A stretch of DNA of 64,000 nucleotides from Protula sp. h YS-2021. Lineage: Eukaryota > Annelida > Polychaeta > Sabellida > Serpulidae. Position numbers and translations under genes: made by a program. The notes under the pieces were generated by a model, which was not told the origin of the DNA, ran no database searches, and saw nothing but the letters and a program-made list of their open reading frames with translations. The stretch is taken from the NCBI GenBank assembly GCA_949752745.1, contig OX457026.1, positions 49,259,673-49,323,672 of the forward strand. Direction: 5' to 3'. Of this stretch, positions 19,522-33,300 are shown piece after piece; the first letter of the stretch is position 1, and every line of letters starts with the position of its first letter.

Positions 19522-22290
19522 TCGCATTTCGGACCAGTGCGCATATTTATGTAACTTGCCTAGATGCGCGGTTCTTATTCAGACAAGTGCGCATGTTTAA
19601 TTTGCGTTGATTCGTGGCTCTCATTTTGGAACAGTGCACATGTTTATTTAACTTGCGTTGATGTGCGGTTCTTACTTCGGACCAGCGCCCATGTTTTTTA
19701 CCTTGTGTTAATGTGCGGTTCTTATTTCGGATCAGTGCGCATGTTTATTTGCCTTGTGTTAATGTGTGGTTCTTATTTCGGATCAATGCGCATGTTTATT
19801 TACTTTGTGTTGATGTGCGGTTCTTATTTCGGATCAGTGCGCATGTTTATTTACCTTGTGTTGATGTGCGGTTCTTATTTCGGACCAGTGCGCATGTTTA
19901 TTTAACTTGCGTTGATGCGCGGTGCTTACTTTGGACCAGTGCAAATGTTTAACTTGCGTTGGCGCGTGGTTCGCATTTCGAACCACTGCACATGTTTATT
20001 TAACTTGCGTTGATGCGTGGTGCTTATTTTGGACCAGTGCAAATGTTTATTATTTATTTGCGTTGGCGCGTGGTTCGCATTTCGAACCAATGCGCATGTT
20101 TATTTAACGTGCCTCGATGCGCGGTTCTTATTTCAGGCCAATGCGCATATTTCTTTGAGTTGATGCGCGGTTATTATTTTGAATAGTGCGCATGTTATTT
20201 AAGTTGCGTTAATGCGCAGTTCGCATTTCGAACCAGTGCGCATGTTTATTTAACTTGCGTTGATGCACGGTGCTTATTTTGGTCCAGTGTGCTTGCTTAT
20301 TTAGCTTGTGTTGATGTGCGGTTCGCATTTCGGACCAGTGCGCGTGTTTTTTTTAACTTGCGTTAATGCTCGGTTCCCATTTCTGACCAGTGGGTTTGTT
20401 TATTTAACTTGTGTTGATGAGCGGTTCCCATTTTCCACCAGTGCGCATGTTTATTTAACTTGTGTTGATGGGTGGTTCGCATTTCGGACCAGTGCGCATA
20501 TTTATGTAACTTGCCTAGATGCGCGGTTCTTATTCAGACAAGTGCGCATGTTTAATTTGCGTTGATTCGTGGCTCTCATTTTGGAACAGTGCACATGTTT
20601 ATTTAACTTGCGTTGATGTGCGGTTCTTACTTCGGACCAGCGCCCATGTTTTTTACCTTGTGTTAATGTGCGGTTCTTATTTCGGATCAGTGCGCATGTT
20701 TATTTGCCTTGTGTTAATGTATGGTTCTTATTTCGGATCAATGCGCATGTTTATTTACTTTGTGTTGATGTGCGTTTCTTATTTCGGATCAGTGCGCATG
20801 TTTATTTACCTTGTGTTGATGTGCGGTTCTTATTTCGGACCAGTGCGCATGTTTATTTAACTTGCGTTGATGCGCGGTGCTTACTTTGGACCAGTGCAAA
20901 TGTTTAACTTGCGTTGGCGCGTGGTTCGCATTTCGAACCACTGCACATGTTTATTTAACTTGCGTTGATGCGTGGTGCTTATTTTGGACCAGTGCAAATG
21001 TTTATTATTTATTTGCGTTGGCGCGTGGTTCGCATTTCGAACCAATGCGCATGTTTATTTAACGTGCCTCGATGCGCGGTTCTTATTTCAGGCCAATGCG
21101 CATATTTCTTTGAGTTGATGCGCGGTTATTATTTTGAATAGTGCGCATGTTATTTAAGTTGCGTTAATGCGCAGTTCGCATTTCGAACCAGTGCGCATGT
21201 TTATTCAACTTGCGTTGATGCACGGTGCTTATTTTGGTCCAGTGTGCTTGCTTATTTAGCTTGTGTTGATGTGCGGTTCGCATTTCGGACCAGTGCGCGT
21301 GTTTTTTTTTAACTTGCGTTAATGCTCGGTTCCCATTTCTGACCAGTGGGTTTGTTTATTTAGCTTGTGTTGATGAGCGGTTCCCATTTTCCACCAGTGC
21401 GCATGTTTATTTAACTTGTGTTGATGGGTGGTTCGCATTTTGGACCAGTGCATATATTTATTCAACTGGTGTTGATGCTCGGTACTTATTTTGGACCAGT
21501 GCAAATGTTTATTTAACTTACGCTGATGTGCGGTTCGCAATTCGGACCATTGTGCATGTTTATTAAATTTGCGTTGATATCCGGTTCGCATTTCGGACCG
21601 GTGTACCTGTTTCTTTAGGTTACGTTGATGCGCGGTTCGCATTTCGGACCAGTGCGCAGGTTCATTTAACTTGCGTTGACATGCGATTTGCATTTCGGAC
21701 AAGAACTCATGTTTATTTAAGTCCCGCCGATGCCAGACTCTTATGTCTATTCAACTTCCGTCGATTCGTGGTTCTTTCTTCCGACTACTGCGCATATTTA
21801 TTTAACTTGTGTTGATGAGGCGTTCTCATTTCAGACCACTGCGCATGTCTATTCAACTTGCGTCGATGCGTGGTTCTCATTTCTGACCAGTGCGCATGTT
21901 TCTTTGGGTTGCGTTGATGCGCGGTTATTTTTTTTTCGGACCAGTGCGCATATTTATTTAACTTGCGTTGATGCGCAGTTCGCATTTCGGACCACTGCGC
22001 ATGTCTATTTAACTTGCGCCGATGCGTAGTTCTTTTTTCGGGCTAGTGCGCATGTTTATTTAACTTGCGTTAATGCGCGGTGCTTATTTTGGACCAGTTC
22101 GCTTGTTTATTTATGTTTCCGTCGATGCGCGGTTCACATTTCGGACCAATGCGCATGTTTATTTAACTTGCATCGATGCGCAGTGCTTAATTTGGACTAC
22201 TGCGAATGTTTATTTAATTTGCTTCGATGTGCGGTTGTTAAATCTGACTACTGCGCAAGTTCATTTAACTTAGGTTTATGCGCTGTAGAA
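19522..22290. repeat. 51-bp minisatellite with a 955-bp higher-order duplication
   Basis: About 54 units of 51 bp, each with words such as CTTGCGTTGATGCGCGG, TTATTTCGGACCAGTGCG and CATGTTTATTTAA. The block 19,522-20,476 is repeated almost unchanged as 20,477-21,431 (offset 955 bp). Because 51 equals 17 codons, long spurious frames arise on both strands. No protein is inferred. Confidence 0.92.
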
Positions 22291-23540
22291 GAAGATTCAC
22301 TTAATTTTTTTTTTCAAAAATTCCGAAAAAATTTCAAAAGTTTTCCAATTCACTCAAAAAGAACAAACAGTATGCATGACCCCTAGAGACGGCTCGTATC
22401 AAAAATAAATGAAACCTGATAAAAGCTGTAGGAGGAAATGCATTTTGATTTTTTTTCTTCAAAAATTCCCCCAAAATTTCCTGATCGGCTCGAAAAGCAC
22501 AGGCCGTATTCATGACAACCTAAGCATGTCTCAGCCCCCTCCCCCCCCCCAAAAAAAAGGTGTCATCAAAACTGCAGGAGAAGATGCATTTTGAGGTATT
22601 TTCATCCAAAATCCTACCCCCGTCCCGAAATCAAAAATTCCCCAAGTCGAGTCAAATAGCACAAGCCGTATACCCGACCCACCTAAGGATGCCTCATACC
22701 AAAATTGAATGAAATCGGATAAAAACTGTACGAGGAAATGCATTTTGAAATTTTTCTTCAAAAATTCCCTAAAAATACAGAAATTGTCGGATCGACTAAA
22801 AAGGCGCAAGCCGTATGCTCAACCCCTTAGGAATGCCTCAAACCAAAAAAAAAAATAAAAATAAAAAAAATCAAAAATAAAAAAATAAAATAAAAAAAAT
22901 AAAAAAAAGACATCGATTCAAAACTGTAGAGCAAATGCATTTTGAAGTTTTTTTCTTCAAAAACTCCCTAAAAATACAAATATTGTCCGATCGACTAAAA
23001 AGCACAAGCCGTATGCACGACCCTTTAGGGTGCCTCATTACAAAAAAAGATGATATCGGATCAAAAATGTAGGAGGAGATACATTTTAAAATTTTTTTTC
23101 CTAAAAAACTCTCCGAAAATTCAAAAATCACCCGATCGACTAAAAAAGCACAAGCCGTATGCACGACCGCTTAGGGATGCCTCACACCAAAAATAAATGA
23201 CATCGAATCAAAATTGTAGGAGTAGATGCATTTTGAATCACTTCCGAAATTTTTTGCTTAAAAAATTCCCCAAAAATACAAAAATTGTCCGATCGACTAA
23301 AAAAGCACAAGCCGTATGCATGACCCTGTAGGGGTACCTTATACCAAAAATGAATGACATCGGGTCAAAAATGTAGGAGATACATTTTTCTTCAACAATT
23401 CCCTAAAAATTAAAAAATCACCCTATCGACTAAAAAAGCACAAGCCGTACGCACGACCCCTTAGGGATGTCTCACACAAAAAATAAATGACGTCGGATCA
23501 AAATTGTAGGAGGAGATGCATTTTGAAACAAAGTTTACTA
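22291..23540. repeat. ~145-bp satellite (family C), block 1
   Basis: Units share ACCCGATCGACTAAAAAAGC, CACAAGCCGTATGCACGACC, CTTAGGGATGCCTCA, AATAAATGACATCG and GTAGGAGGAGATGCATTTTG. About eight units. A second block lies at 36,166-36,810. Confidence 0.85.
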
Positions 23541-23625
23541 AACAAACAACTAACTAACTAACTAACGGACGAGACCCGCAGACCGATAGGAATACCCCAG
23601 CTTACGTGTAACGTAAGTGTGGTAC
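23541..23625. repeat. Tail of family C block 1: CTAA repeats and a hairpin
   Basis: An (AACT)n run is followed by ACGGACGAGACCCGCAGACCG and then by a hairpin with arms CTTACG/CGTAAG and loop TGTAA (about 23,601-23,617). The same tail, with a longer intact hairpin, ends block 2 at 36,810-36,940. Confidence 0.75.
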
Positions 23626-25720
23626 TGCTATTAAAATTACAAGGCGATGAAACTATTTCCTGGAATTCGCCAAGATTTTACTGAAATTTCTTTGGTGTCG
23701 CCAAGAAATTCCCCGATTTGTTGCCAATCACTAAAAAACCATAGCCAGTTAGGTAATGTTGATTACTACCGTTACTTCAAATTTGAAGAAAGTAATACAA
23801 TTTTACTGGGGTTAGTTTAGAATTTATGGAATTCATTTTTTTTTTTTTAGATTTTAGCCAATCACCAAAAATCTTTCCAGCACAGGTAGAAAGGAAGGTC
23901 TGCTGCTTTAACGTAAATTTTCAAGACTTGGACTATTTTCCTGCAGATCATCAAGATTTTACTGAAAATTTGTTGGGTTTTGGCCAATTTTTGACGAATC
24001 ACCAAAATAAGTAATAGCCAGATAGGTGGTAACGTCTCCTACCTTCACCTAAAATTTCAAGACAGTATGAATATTTTCCAGCAGTTAGTTAAGATTTTAC
24101 TGAAAAAATTTGGTTTTTAGCCAGAACTTTCGCCAATTTTTGACCAGTTACCAAAAAAGTAACAGCCAGATAGGTAGAAACGCTTGCTATTCTCACTTAA
24201 AATTTCAAGACAGTTAGATTACTTTCCTAGAAGTAAAGATTTTACGAAAAAAATCGTTTTTCGCCAATATTTTTGCCAATTTTTGGCAAATCGCCAAAAC
24301 AAGTTACAGCCAGGTAGGTTACTTAAAATCTGAGGCAGTAAGATTATTTTCAAGCAGTTAGTGAAGATTTAACTTAAATTTTTTGGGCGTTTCGTCAATA
24401 TTTGGTGAATCACCAACAAAAGTAACACCTGGGTAAGTAGTATCTCCTGCTAGTTTTATAGTAAGACTATTATCCAGCAGTTAGTTAAAATTTTATTTTT
24501 TTTTGACAAAATTTTTCCCTAATCACCAAAAGAAGTAATGCCCAGGGAATTAGTAACGCCTGCTACCTTTACTTAAAATTTCAAGACAGTAACATTACTT
24601 TCCTTGAAATAGTCAAGATTTTACGAAAAAATGTGTTTATCGCCAATATTTCGCTAATATTTGGCGAATCGCCAAAATGGTTACATCCAGGTAGGTGGTA
24701 ACTCCTGCTACCTTCACTATAAATTCCAACACAGCAAGACTATTTGTCAGAAGTTAATTAAGATTTTACTAAAAATGCTTTTGCTTTTCGCCACAAGCTT
24801 TTCCAATGTTTGGTCAATCACCAAAAAAGTAATAGCCAGGTAGGTAATACCTCCGGCTACCTTCACTTTAAATGTCAACACAGTAAGACTATTTTCCAGC
24901 AGTTAGTTAAATATTTTACTGTTTTTATTTTTTTGCTTTTAGCCAAATCTGCACCAGTTTTGGCCACTCAACAAAAAAATAAATGAATAGCCAGGTAGGT
25001 AGTAACGCCTGGTACCTTCACTTAAAATTTCAAGACAGTAAAATTACTTTCCTGGAAATGGTTAAGACGTCACGGAAAAAGGTTTTTTCGCCAATCGCCG
25101 AAAAAAGTTACAGCCAGGTAAGTGGTAACTCCTGCTTCCTTCAATTTAAATTCCAAAACGGTAAGACTATTTTTCAGCAGTTAGTTAAGATTTTACTGAA
25201 AATTTTCGGCAGTTTTTGGCCAATCACCAAAAAACGTAATAGCTTAAAATGTCAAAACAGTAAGATTAATTTCATACAAGTAGTTACAAGACCTTACGAA
25301 AAAATTGGTTTTTCGCTAATATATTCGCCAATTTTTGGCGAATCGCCAAAAAAGTAATACCCAGATGGACACTTCTGCGCCCTATCTTCCACCAAAATTT
25401 CAAGACATTCAGAACGATGCGAAAATAAAGACTAAATCTTCAAGAAGAGAACGATCCGGGAATCACCAAAAATTGTACCACCCAGGTAGGTAGGATGGCC
25501 AGCTACCTTTTCTTAAAATTTCTAGACTCAAAGACTATTTTCCTGGAGATCGTCAAGATGTTATTGAAAACTATTTGGTTTTCCGCCAAAATTTCTGCTA
25601 ATTTTTAGCCAATCACAAAAAAATGTAACAGCCAGGTATATAGTAATGCCTGCTACGTTAATCTAAAATTTCAAGACAGTAATACTGGTTTCCTTGTTGT
25701 TGTTTTATTTTTTATATTTA
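23626..25720. repeat. Degenerate ~140-bp satellite (family A), block 2
   Basis: Same words as 11,241-14,060: AAAAAAGTAATAGCCAGGTAG, CCTGCTACCTTCACTTAAAA, TTTCAAGACAGTAAGA, AGTTAAGATTTTACT and TTTTCGCCAATATT. About 15 diverged units. Confidence 0.8.
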
Positions 25721-26255
25721 TGAGGTAAGATTAATTCCACTGTATCGTATGATAATTGTGCAATTTATGTAATCTGATCCCAGTGAACAAGATGCTCCCT
25801 TTCAGTGCTGCTCAAAAATGTAGGGACCACTTTTAAGGCGATTGGTTTCAAGGTTAATCCTATTTTGGCATAATTTTAACACTAATCTGTAGCATTCAAG
25901 GCCACAATTGTAATTCGCGTAATCTCTGCTGATTCCGAGTCGGATGCTCCAGTTTTAATGCTACTGGAAAAAATTAATTAATGTTGAAAAAAAAAACTCA
26001 GGGAGAACTATTCGTCCGGGGGGTACTATCTGCCCACACCACATTCGTGTTGGAATGCCGGTGAGAACTTTTCGCCCGGTGAGAACTATTCGTCCTGAAC
26101 ACCGGTATCCTTTTAAGGATTAGTTGAGTTTATATAGCTCTTGTGAAAGGCAAAGTGTAACTACAGCTTCAGGGAGGCAGGATCCCCGCCATGTAACACA
26201 TATCTTTGGATGTTAGTAAATTCATTGAAATTGAAAACCCTACATTGCCTAACAA
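25721..26255. other. Non-coding spacer with a phrase-repeat motif
   Basis: No gene. Around 25,998-26,110 the phrase GAGAACTATTCGTCC occurs twice and a variant GAGAACTTTTCGCCC once, ending in ACCGGTATCC. The composition resembles the inverted-repeat arms of two other elements in this window (42,071-42,878 and about 60,430-61,212), which also end near GGATACC/GGGTATCC. Confidence 0.4.
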
Positions 26256-26870
26256 TTTTGGGTCGATTTAAAAAAATGAGACGACGTTGCACACCTTCAA
26301 TATACGTATTAACCGCATGCAAAACGAAAAAGCACTAGCGTGAACAGTTCTAGAGTATACGGCCTGGACGAAAAGTCACATCTTTGTACATTCGAACTAA
26401 AATTTCACTTATTTACAAAATACTCTCATTTTGACAATTTTTCAGCAAATCAAACGAAAATACGATGTTGCACACCTTCAATATGCGTATTAACAGCATG
26501 CAAAACCAAAAAGCATTATCACGAACAGTTACGGCCAGGACAAAAAGTCATATCTTTGTAAATTAATTCGAACTAAATTTTTATCTTTTTCAAAATGTTG
26601 TCATTTTGACAATTTTTCATCAAATCAAACGAAACCACAACGTTGCACACCTTCAATAATCGTATTAACTGCAGGTAAAACAAAAAAGCACTAGCGTGAA
26701 TAGTTTTCTGGTTACGGCCTGGACAGAACGTCACACCTTTGTACATTCGAACTAAATTTTTACCTATTTTCAAAATGCTGCAATTTTGACAATTTTTCAC
26801 CAAATTGAACGTAAATACAACGTTGCACATTTCTAATACACGTACTAACCGCACGCAAAACCAAACAAGT
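26256..26870. repeat. ~180-bp satellite (family D), block 1
   Basis: About 3.5 units with the words TACGGCCTGGAC, GTCACATCTTTGTACATTCG, GTCATTTTGACAATTTTTCA, CAACGTTGCACACCTTCAAT and GTATTAACCGCATGCAAAAC. A second, longer block is at 36,941-38,085. Confidence 0.85.
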
Positions 26871-27365
26871 TTGTCCAAGGACAAAGTCCCAGCTTACGAA
26901 AAGCAATAAGACCCATTCCAGCGTGCATGAGCGAAGGAATTTCCCTGAAATATCAAGCTTCAAAAGATAAGACGGCAAAGAGCTAGCTCAATAATTAATT
27001 TAGCACTGGACCAGAACATAGACCGATAAATGCATACAAAGATTTCTTTCCCAGAAAAATGGGGAACAGATTTTTTGTATATCTGGTAGAATGGATAGTT
27101 TGCCATAGATACCTTCAAACAACGCTCGCATTTCGGACCAGTGCGCATATTTATGTAACTTGCCTCGATGCGCGGTTCTAATTCAGACAAGTGCGCATGT
27201 TTATTTAATTTGCGTTGATGCGCGGCTCTCATTTTGGAACAGTGCACATATTTATTTAACTTAATAAAGATAAATGCGCGGTTCTTATTCCAGACCAATG
27301 CGCATGTTTATTTTACTTTCGTGCTTATTTTGGACAAGTGCACAAGTTTCCTTAGGTTGACTTGA
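26871..27365 (+). repeat. Leader of the 51-bp satellite, copy 2, with a few 51-bp units
   Basis: It closely matches 19,259-19,700: the leader, then about four 51-bp units (GCGCGGTTCTAATTCAGACA and others), which stop abruptly at about 27,365 where the 114-bp satellite begins. Confidence 0.8.
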
Positions 27366-27369
27366 TGCG

Positions 27370-30300
27370 CGGGTCACAACTTTCGTACATTATCGCCCAA
27401 TGTTCCCTATTATCGCCCACCCGAAAAATATTATATTTATCATATTTTCGGGTCCTAGAATTGTTTCCTGCACTTTTAAAGCGAAAATTACAACTTTCTT
27501 GCATTATCGCCCAATATTCCCTATTATCGCCCACCCGAAAAATATCACATTTATCATATTTTCGGGTCATAGAATTGATTCCTGCACTTTTAAAGCGAAA
27601 ATTACAACTTTCTTGCACTATCGCCCAACGTTCCCTATTATCGCCCACCCGAAAAATATCACATTTATCATATTTTCGGGTCATAGAATTGATTCCTGCA
27701 CTTTTAAAGCGAAAATTACAACTTTCTTGTATTATCGCCCAATATTCCCTATTATCGCCCATCCGAAAAAATTTCACATTTATCATATTTTCGGGTCATA
27801 GAATTGATTCCTGCTCTTTTAAAGCGTAAATTACAACTTTCTTGCTTTATCGCCCAATATTCCCTGTCATCGCCCACCCGTAAAATATCACATTGATCAT
27901 ATTTTCGGGTCACAGAATTGATTCCTGCACTTTTAAAGTGAAAATTACAACTTTCTTGCATTATCGCCCAATATTCCCTATTATCGCCCACACGAAAAAT
28001 ATCACATTTATCATATTTTCGGGTCATAGAATTGATTCCTGCACTTTTAAAGCGAAAATTACAACTTTCTTGCATTATCGCCCAATGTTCCCTATTATCG
28101 CCCATCCAAAAAATATCATATTCATCATATTTTCGGGACATAGAATTGATCCCTGCACATTTAAAGCGAAAATTACAACTTTCTTGCATTATCGCCCAAT
28201 ATTCCCTATTATCGCCCATCCGAAAACTATCATATTTATCATATTTTCGGGATATAGAATTGATTCCTGCTCTTTTAAAGCGAAAATTACAACTTTCTTA
28301 CATTATCGCCCAATATTCCCTATAATCGCCCACACGAAAAATATTATATTTATCATATTTTCGGGTCCTAGAATTGTTTCCTGCACTTTTAAAGCGAAAA
28401 TTACAACTTTCTTGCATTATCGCCCAATATTCCCTATTATCGCCCACCCGAAAAATATCACATTTATCATATTTTCGGGTCATAGAATTGATTCCTGCAC
28501 TTTTAAAGCGAAAATTACAACTTTCTTGCACTATCGCCCAACGTTCCCTATTATCGCCCACCCGAAAAATATCACATTTATCATATTTTCGGGTCACAGA
28601 ATTGATTCCTGCACTTTTAAAGCGAAAATTACAACTTTCTTGTATTATCGCCCAATATTCCCTATTATCGCCCATCCGAAAAAATTTCACATTTATCATA
28701 TTTTCGGGTCATAGAATTGATTCCTGCTCTTTTAAAGCGTAAATTACAACTTTCTTGCTTTATCGCCCAATATTCCCTGTCATCGCCCACCCGTAAAATA
28801 TCACATTGATCATATTTTCGGGTCACAGAATTGATTCCTGCACTTTTAAAGCGAAAATTACAACTTTCTTGCATTATCGCCCAATATTCCCTATTATCGC
28901 CCACACGAAAAATATCACATTTATCATATTTTCGGGTCATAGAATTGATTCCTGCACTTTTAAAGCGAAAATTACAACTTTCTTGCATTATCGCCCAATG
29001 TTCCCTATTATCGCCCATCCAAAAAATATCATATTCATCATATTTTCGGGACATAGAATTGATCACTGAACATTTAAAGCGAAAATTACAACTTTCTTGC
29101 ATTATCGCCGAATATTCCCTATTATCGCCCATCCCAAAACTATCATATTTATCATATTTTCGGGATATAGAATTGATTCCTGCTCTTTTAAAGCGAAAAT
29201 TACAACTTTCTTACATTATCGCCCAATATTCCCTATTATCGCCCACACGAAAAATATTATATTTATCATATTTTCGGGTCCTAGAATTGTTTCCTGCACT
29301 TTTAAAGCGAAAATTACAACTTTCTTGCTTTATCGCCCAATATTCCCTGTTATCGCCCACCCGTAAAATATCACATTGATCATATTTTCGGGTCACAGAA
29401 TTGATTCCTGCACTTTTGAAGCGAAAATTACAACTTTTTTGCATTATCGCCCAATGTTCCCTATTATCGCCCACACGAAAAATATCACATTTATCATATT
29501 TTCGGGTCATAGAATTGATTCCTGCACTTTTGAAGCGAAAATTACAACTTTCTTGTATTATCGCCCATTATTCCCTATTATCGCCCATCCGAAAAATATC
29601 ACATTTATCATATTTTCGGGTCATAGAATTGATTCCTGCTCTTTTAAAGCGTAAATTACAACTTTCTTGCTTTATCGCCCAATATTCCCTGTCATCGCCC
29701 CCCCCGTAAAATATCACATTGATCATATTTTCGGGTCACAGAATTGATTCCTGCACTTTTAAAGCGAAAATTACAACTTTCTTGCATTATCGCCCAATAT
29801 TCCCTATTATCGCCCACACGAAAAATATCACATTTATCATATTTTCGGGTCATAGAATTGATTCCTGCACTTTTAAAGCGAAAATTACAACTTTCTTGCA
29901 TTATCGCCCAATGTTCCCTATTATCGCCCATCCAAAAAATATCATATTCATCATATTTTCGGGACATAGAATTGATCCCTGCACATTTAAAGCGAAAATT
30001 ACAACTTTCTTGCATTATCGCCGAATATTCCCTATTATCGCCCATCCGAAAACTATCATATTTATCATATTTTCGGGATATAGAATTGATTCCTGCTCTT
30101 TTAAAGCAAAAATTACAACTTTCTTACATTATCGCCCAATATTCCCTATTATCGCCCACACGAAAAATATTATATTTATCATATTTTCGGGTCCTAGAAT
30201 TGTTTCCTGCACTTTTAAAGCGAAAATTACAACTTTCTTGCATTATCGCCCAATATTCCCTATTATCGCCCACCCGAAAAATATCACATTTATCATATTT

Positions 30301-33300
30301 TCGGGTCATAGAATTGATTCCTGCACTTTTAAAGCGAAAATTACAACTTTCTTGCACTATCGCCCAACGTTCCCTATTATCGCCCACCCGAAAAATATCA
30401 CATTTATCATATTTTCGAGTCACAGAATTGAATCCTGCACTTGTAAAGCGAAAATTACATCTTTCTTGTATTATCGCCCAATATTCCCTATTATCGCCCA
30501 TCCGAAAAAAATTTCACATTTATCATATTTTCGGGTCATAGAATTGATCCCTGCTCTTTTAAAGCGTAAATTACAACTTTCTTGCTTTATCGCCCAATAT
30601 TCCGTCATCGCCCACCCGTAAAATATCACATTGATCATATTTTCGGGTCACAGAATTGATTCCTGCACTTTTAAAGCGAAAATTACAACTTTCTTGCATT
30701 ATCGCCCAATATTCCCTATTATCGCCCACACGAAAAATATCACATTTATCATATTTTCGGGTCATAGAATTGATTCCTGCACTTTTAAAGCGAAAATTAC
30801 AACTTTCTTGCATTATCGCCCAATGTTCCCTATTATCGCCCATCCAAAAAATATCATATTCATCATATTTTCGGGACATAGAATTGATCCCTGAACATTT
30901 AAAGCGAAAATTACAACTTTCTTGCATTATCGCCGAATATTCCCTATTATCGCCCATCCGAAAACTATCATATTTATCATATTTTCGGGATATAGAATTG
31001 ATTCCTGCTCTTTTAAAGCGAAAATTACAACTTTCTTACATTATCGCCCAATATTCCCTATTATCGCCCACACGAAAAATATTATATTTATCATATTTTC
31101 GGGTCCTAGAATTGTTTCCTGCACTTTTAAAGCGAAAATTACAACTTTCTTGCTCTATCGCCCAATATTCCCTGTTATCGCCCACCCGTAAAATATCACA
31201 TTGATCATATTTTCGGGTCACAGAATTGATTCCTGCACTTTTGAAGCGAAAATTACAACTTTCTTGCTTTATCGCCCAATATTCCCTGTCATCGCCCCCC
31301 CGTAAAATATCACATTGATCATATTTTCGGGTCACAGAATTGATTCCTGCACTTTTAAAGCGAAAATTACAACTTTCTTGCATTATCGCCCAATATTCCC
31401 TATTATCGCCCACACGAAAAATATCACATTTATCATATTTTCGGGTCATAGAATTGATTCCTGCACTTTTAAAGCGAAAATTACAACTTTCTTGCATTAT
31501 CGCCCAATGTTCCCTATTATCGCCCATCCAAAAAATATCATATTCATCATATTTTCGGGACATAGAATTGATCCCTGAACATTTAAAGCGAAAATTACAA
31601 CTTTCTTGCATTATCGCCCAATATTCCCTATTATCGCCCATCCGAAAACTATCATATTTATCATATTTTCGGGATATAGAATTGATTCCTGCTCTTTTAA
31701 AGCGAAAATTACAACTTTCTTACATTATCGCCCAATATTCCCTATTATCGCCCACACGAAAAATATTATATTTATCATATTTTCGGGTCCTAGAATTGTT
31801 TCCTGCACTTTTAAAGCGAAAATTACAACTTTCTTGCTTTATCGCCCAATGTTCCCTGTTATCGCCCACCCGTAAAATATCACATTGATCATATTTTCGG
31901 GTCACAGAATTGATTCCTGCACTTTTGAAGCGAAAATTACAACTTTTTTGCATTATCGCCCAATGTTCCCTATTATCGCCCACACGAAAAATATCACATT
32001 TATCATATTTTCGGGTCATAGAATTGATTCCTGCACTTTTAAAGCGAAAATTACAACTTTCTTGTATTATCGCCCAATATTCCCTATTATCGCCCATCCG
32101 AAAAATATCACATTTATCATATTTTCGGGTCATAGAATTGATTCCTGCACTTTTAAAGCGAAAATTACAACTTTCTTGCATTATCGCCCAATGTTCCCTA
32201 TTATCGCCCATCCAAAAAATATCATATTCATCATATTTTCGGGACATAGAATTGATCCCTACACATTTAAAGCGAAAATTACAACTTTCTCGCATTATCG
32301 CCCAATATTCCCTATTATCGCCCATCCGAAAACTATCATATTTATCATATTTTCGGGATATAGAATTGATTCCTGCTATTTTAAAGCAAAAATTACAACT
32401 TTCTTACATTATCGCCCAAGATTCCCTATTATCGCCCACACGAAAAATATTATATTTATCATATTTTCGGGTCCTAGAATTGTTTCCTGCACTTTTAAAG
32501 CGAAAATTACAACTTTCTTGCATTATCGCCCAATATTCCCTATTATCGCCCACCCGAAAAATATCACATTTATCATATTTTCGGGTCATAGAATTGATTC
32601 CTGCACTTTTAAAGCGAAAATTACAACTTTCTTGCACTATCGCCCAACGTTCCCTATTATCGTCCACCCGAAAAATATCACATTTATCATATTTTCAGGT
32701 CACAGAATTGATTCCTGCACTTTTAAAGCGAAAATTACAACTTTCTTGTATTATCGCCCAATATTCCCTATTATCGCCCATCCGAAAAAATTTCACATTT
32801 ATCATATTTTCGGGTCATAGAATTGATTCCTGCTCTTTTAAAGCGTAAATTACAACTTTCTTGCTTTATCGCCCAATATTCCCTGTCATCGCCCACCCGT
32901 AAAATATCACATTGATCATATTTTCGGGTCACAGAATTGATTCCTGCACTTTTAAAGCGAAAATTACAACTTTCTTGCATTATCGCCCAATATTCCCTAT
33001 TATCGCCCACACGAAAAATATCACATTTATCATATTTTCGGGTCATAGAATTGATTCCTGCACTTTTAAAGCGAAAATTACAACTTTCTTGCATTATCGC
33101 CCAATGTTCCCTATTATCGCCCATCCAAAAAATATCATATTCATCATATTTTCGGGACATAGAATTGATCCCTGAACATTTAAAGCGAAAATTACAACTT
33201 TCTTGCATTATCGCCGAATATTCCCTATTATCGCCCATCCGAAAACTATCATATTTATCATATTTTCGGGATATAGAATTGATTCCTGCTCTTTTAAAGC

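Noticed and set aside
19564..22273. Repeated frames of 60-113 residues
   Set aside because: They arise from the 51-bp minisatellite (17 codons per unit).
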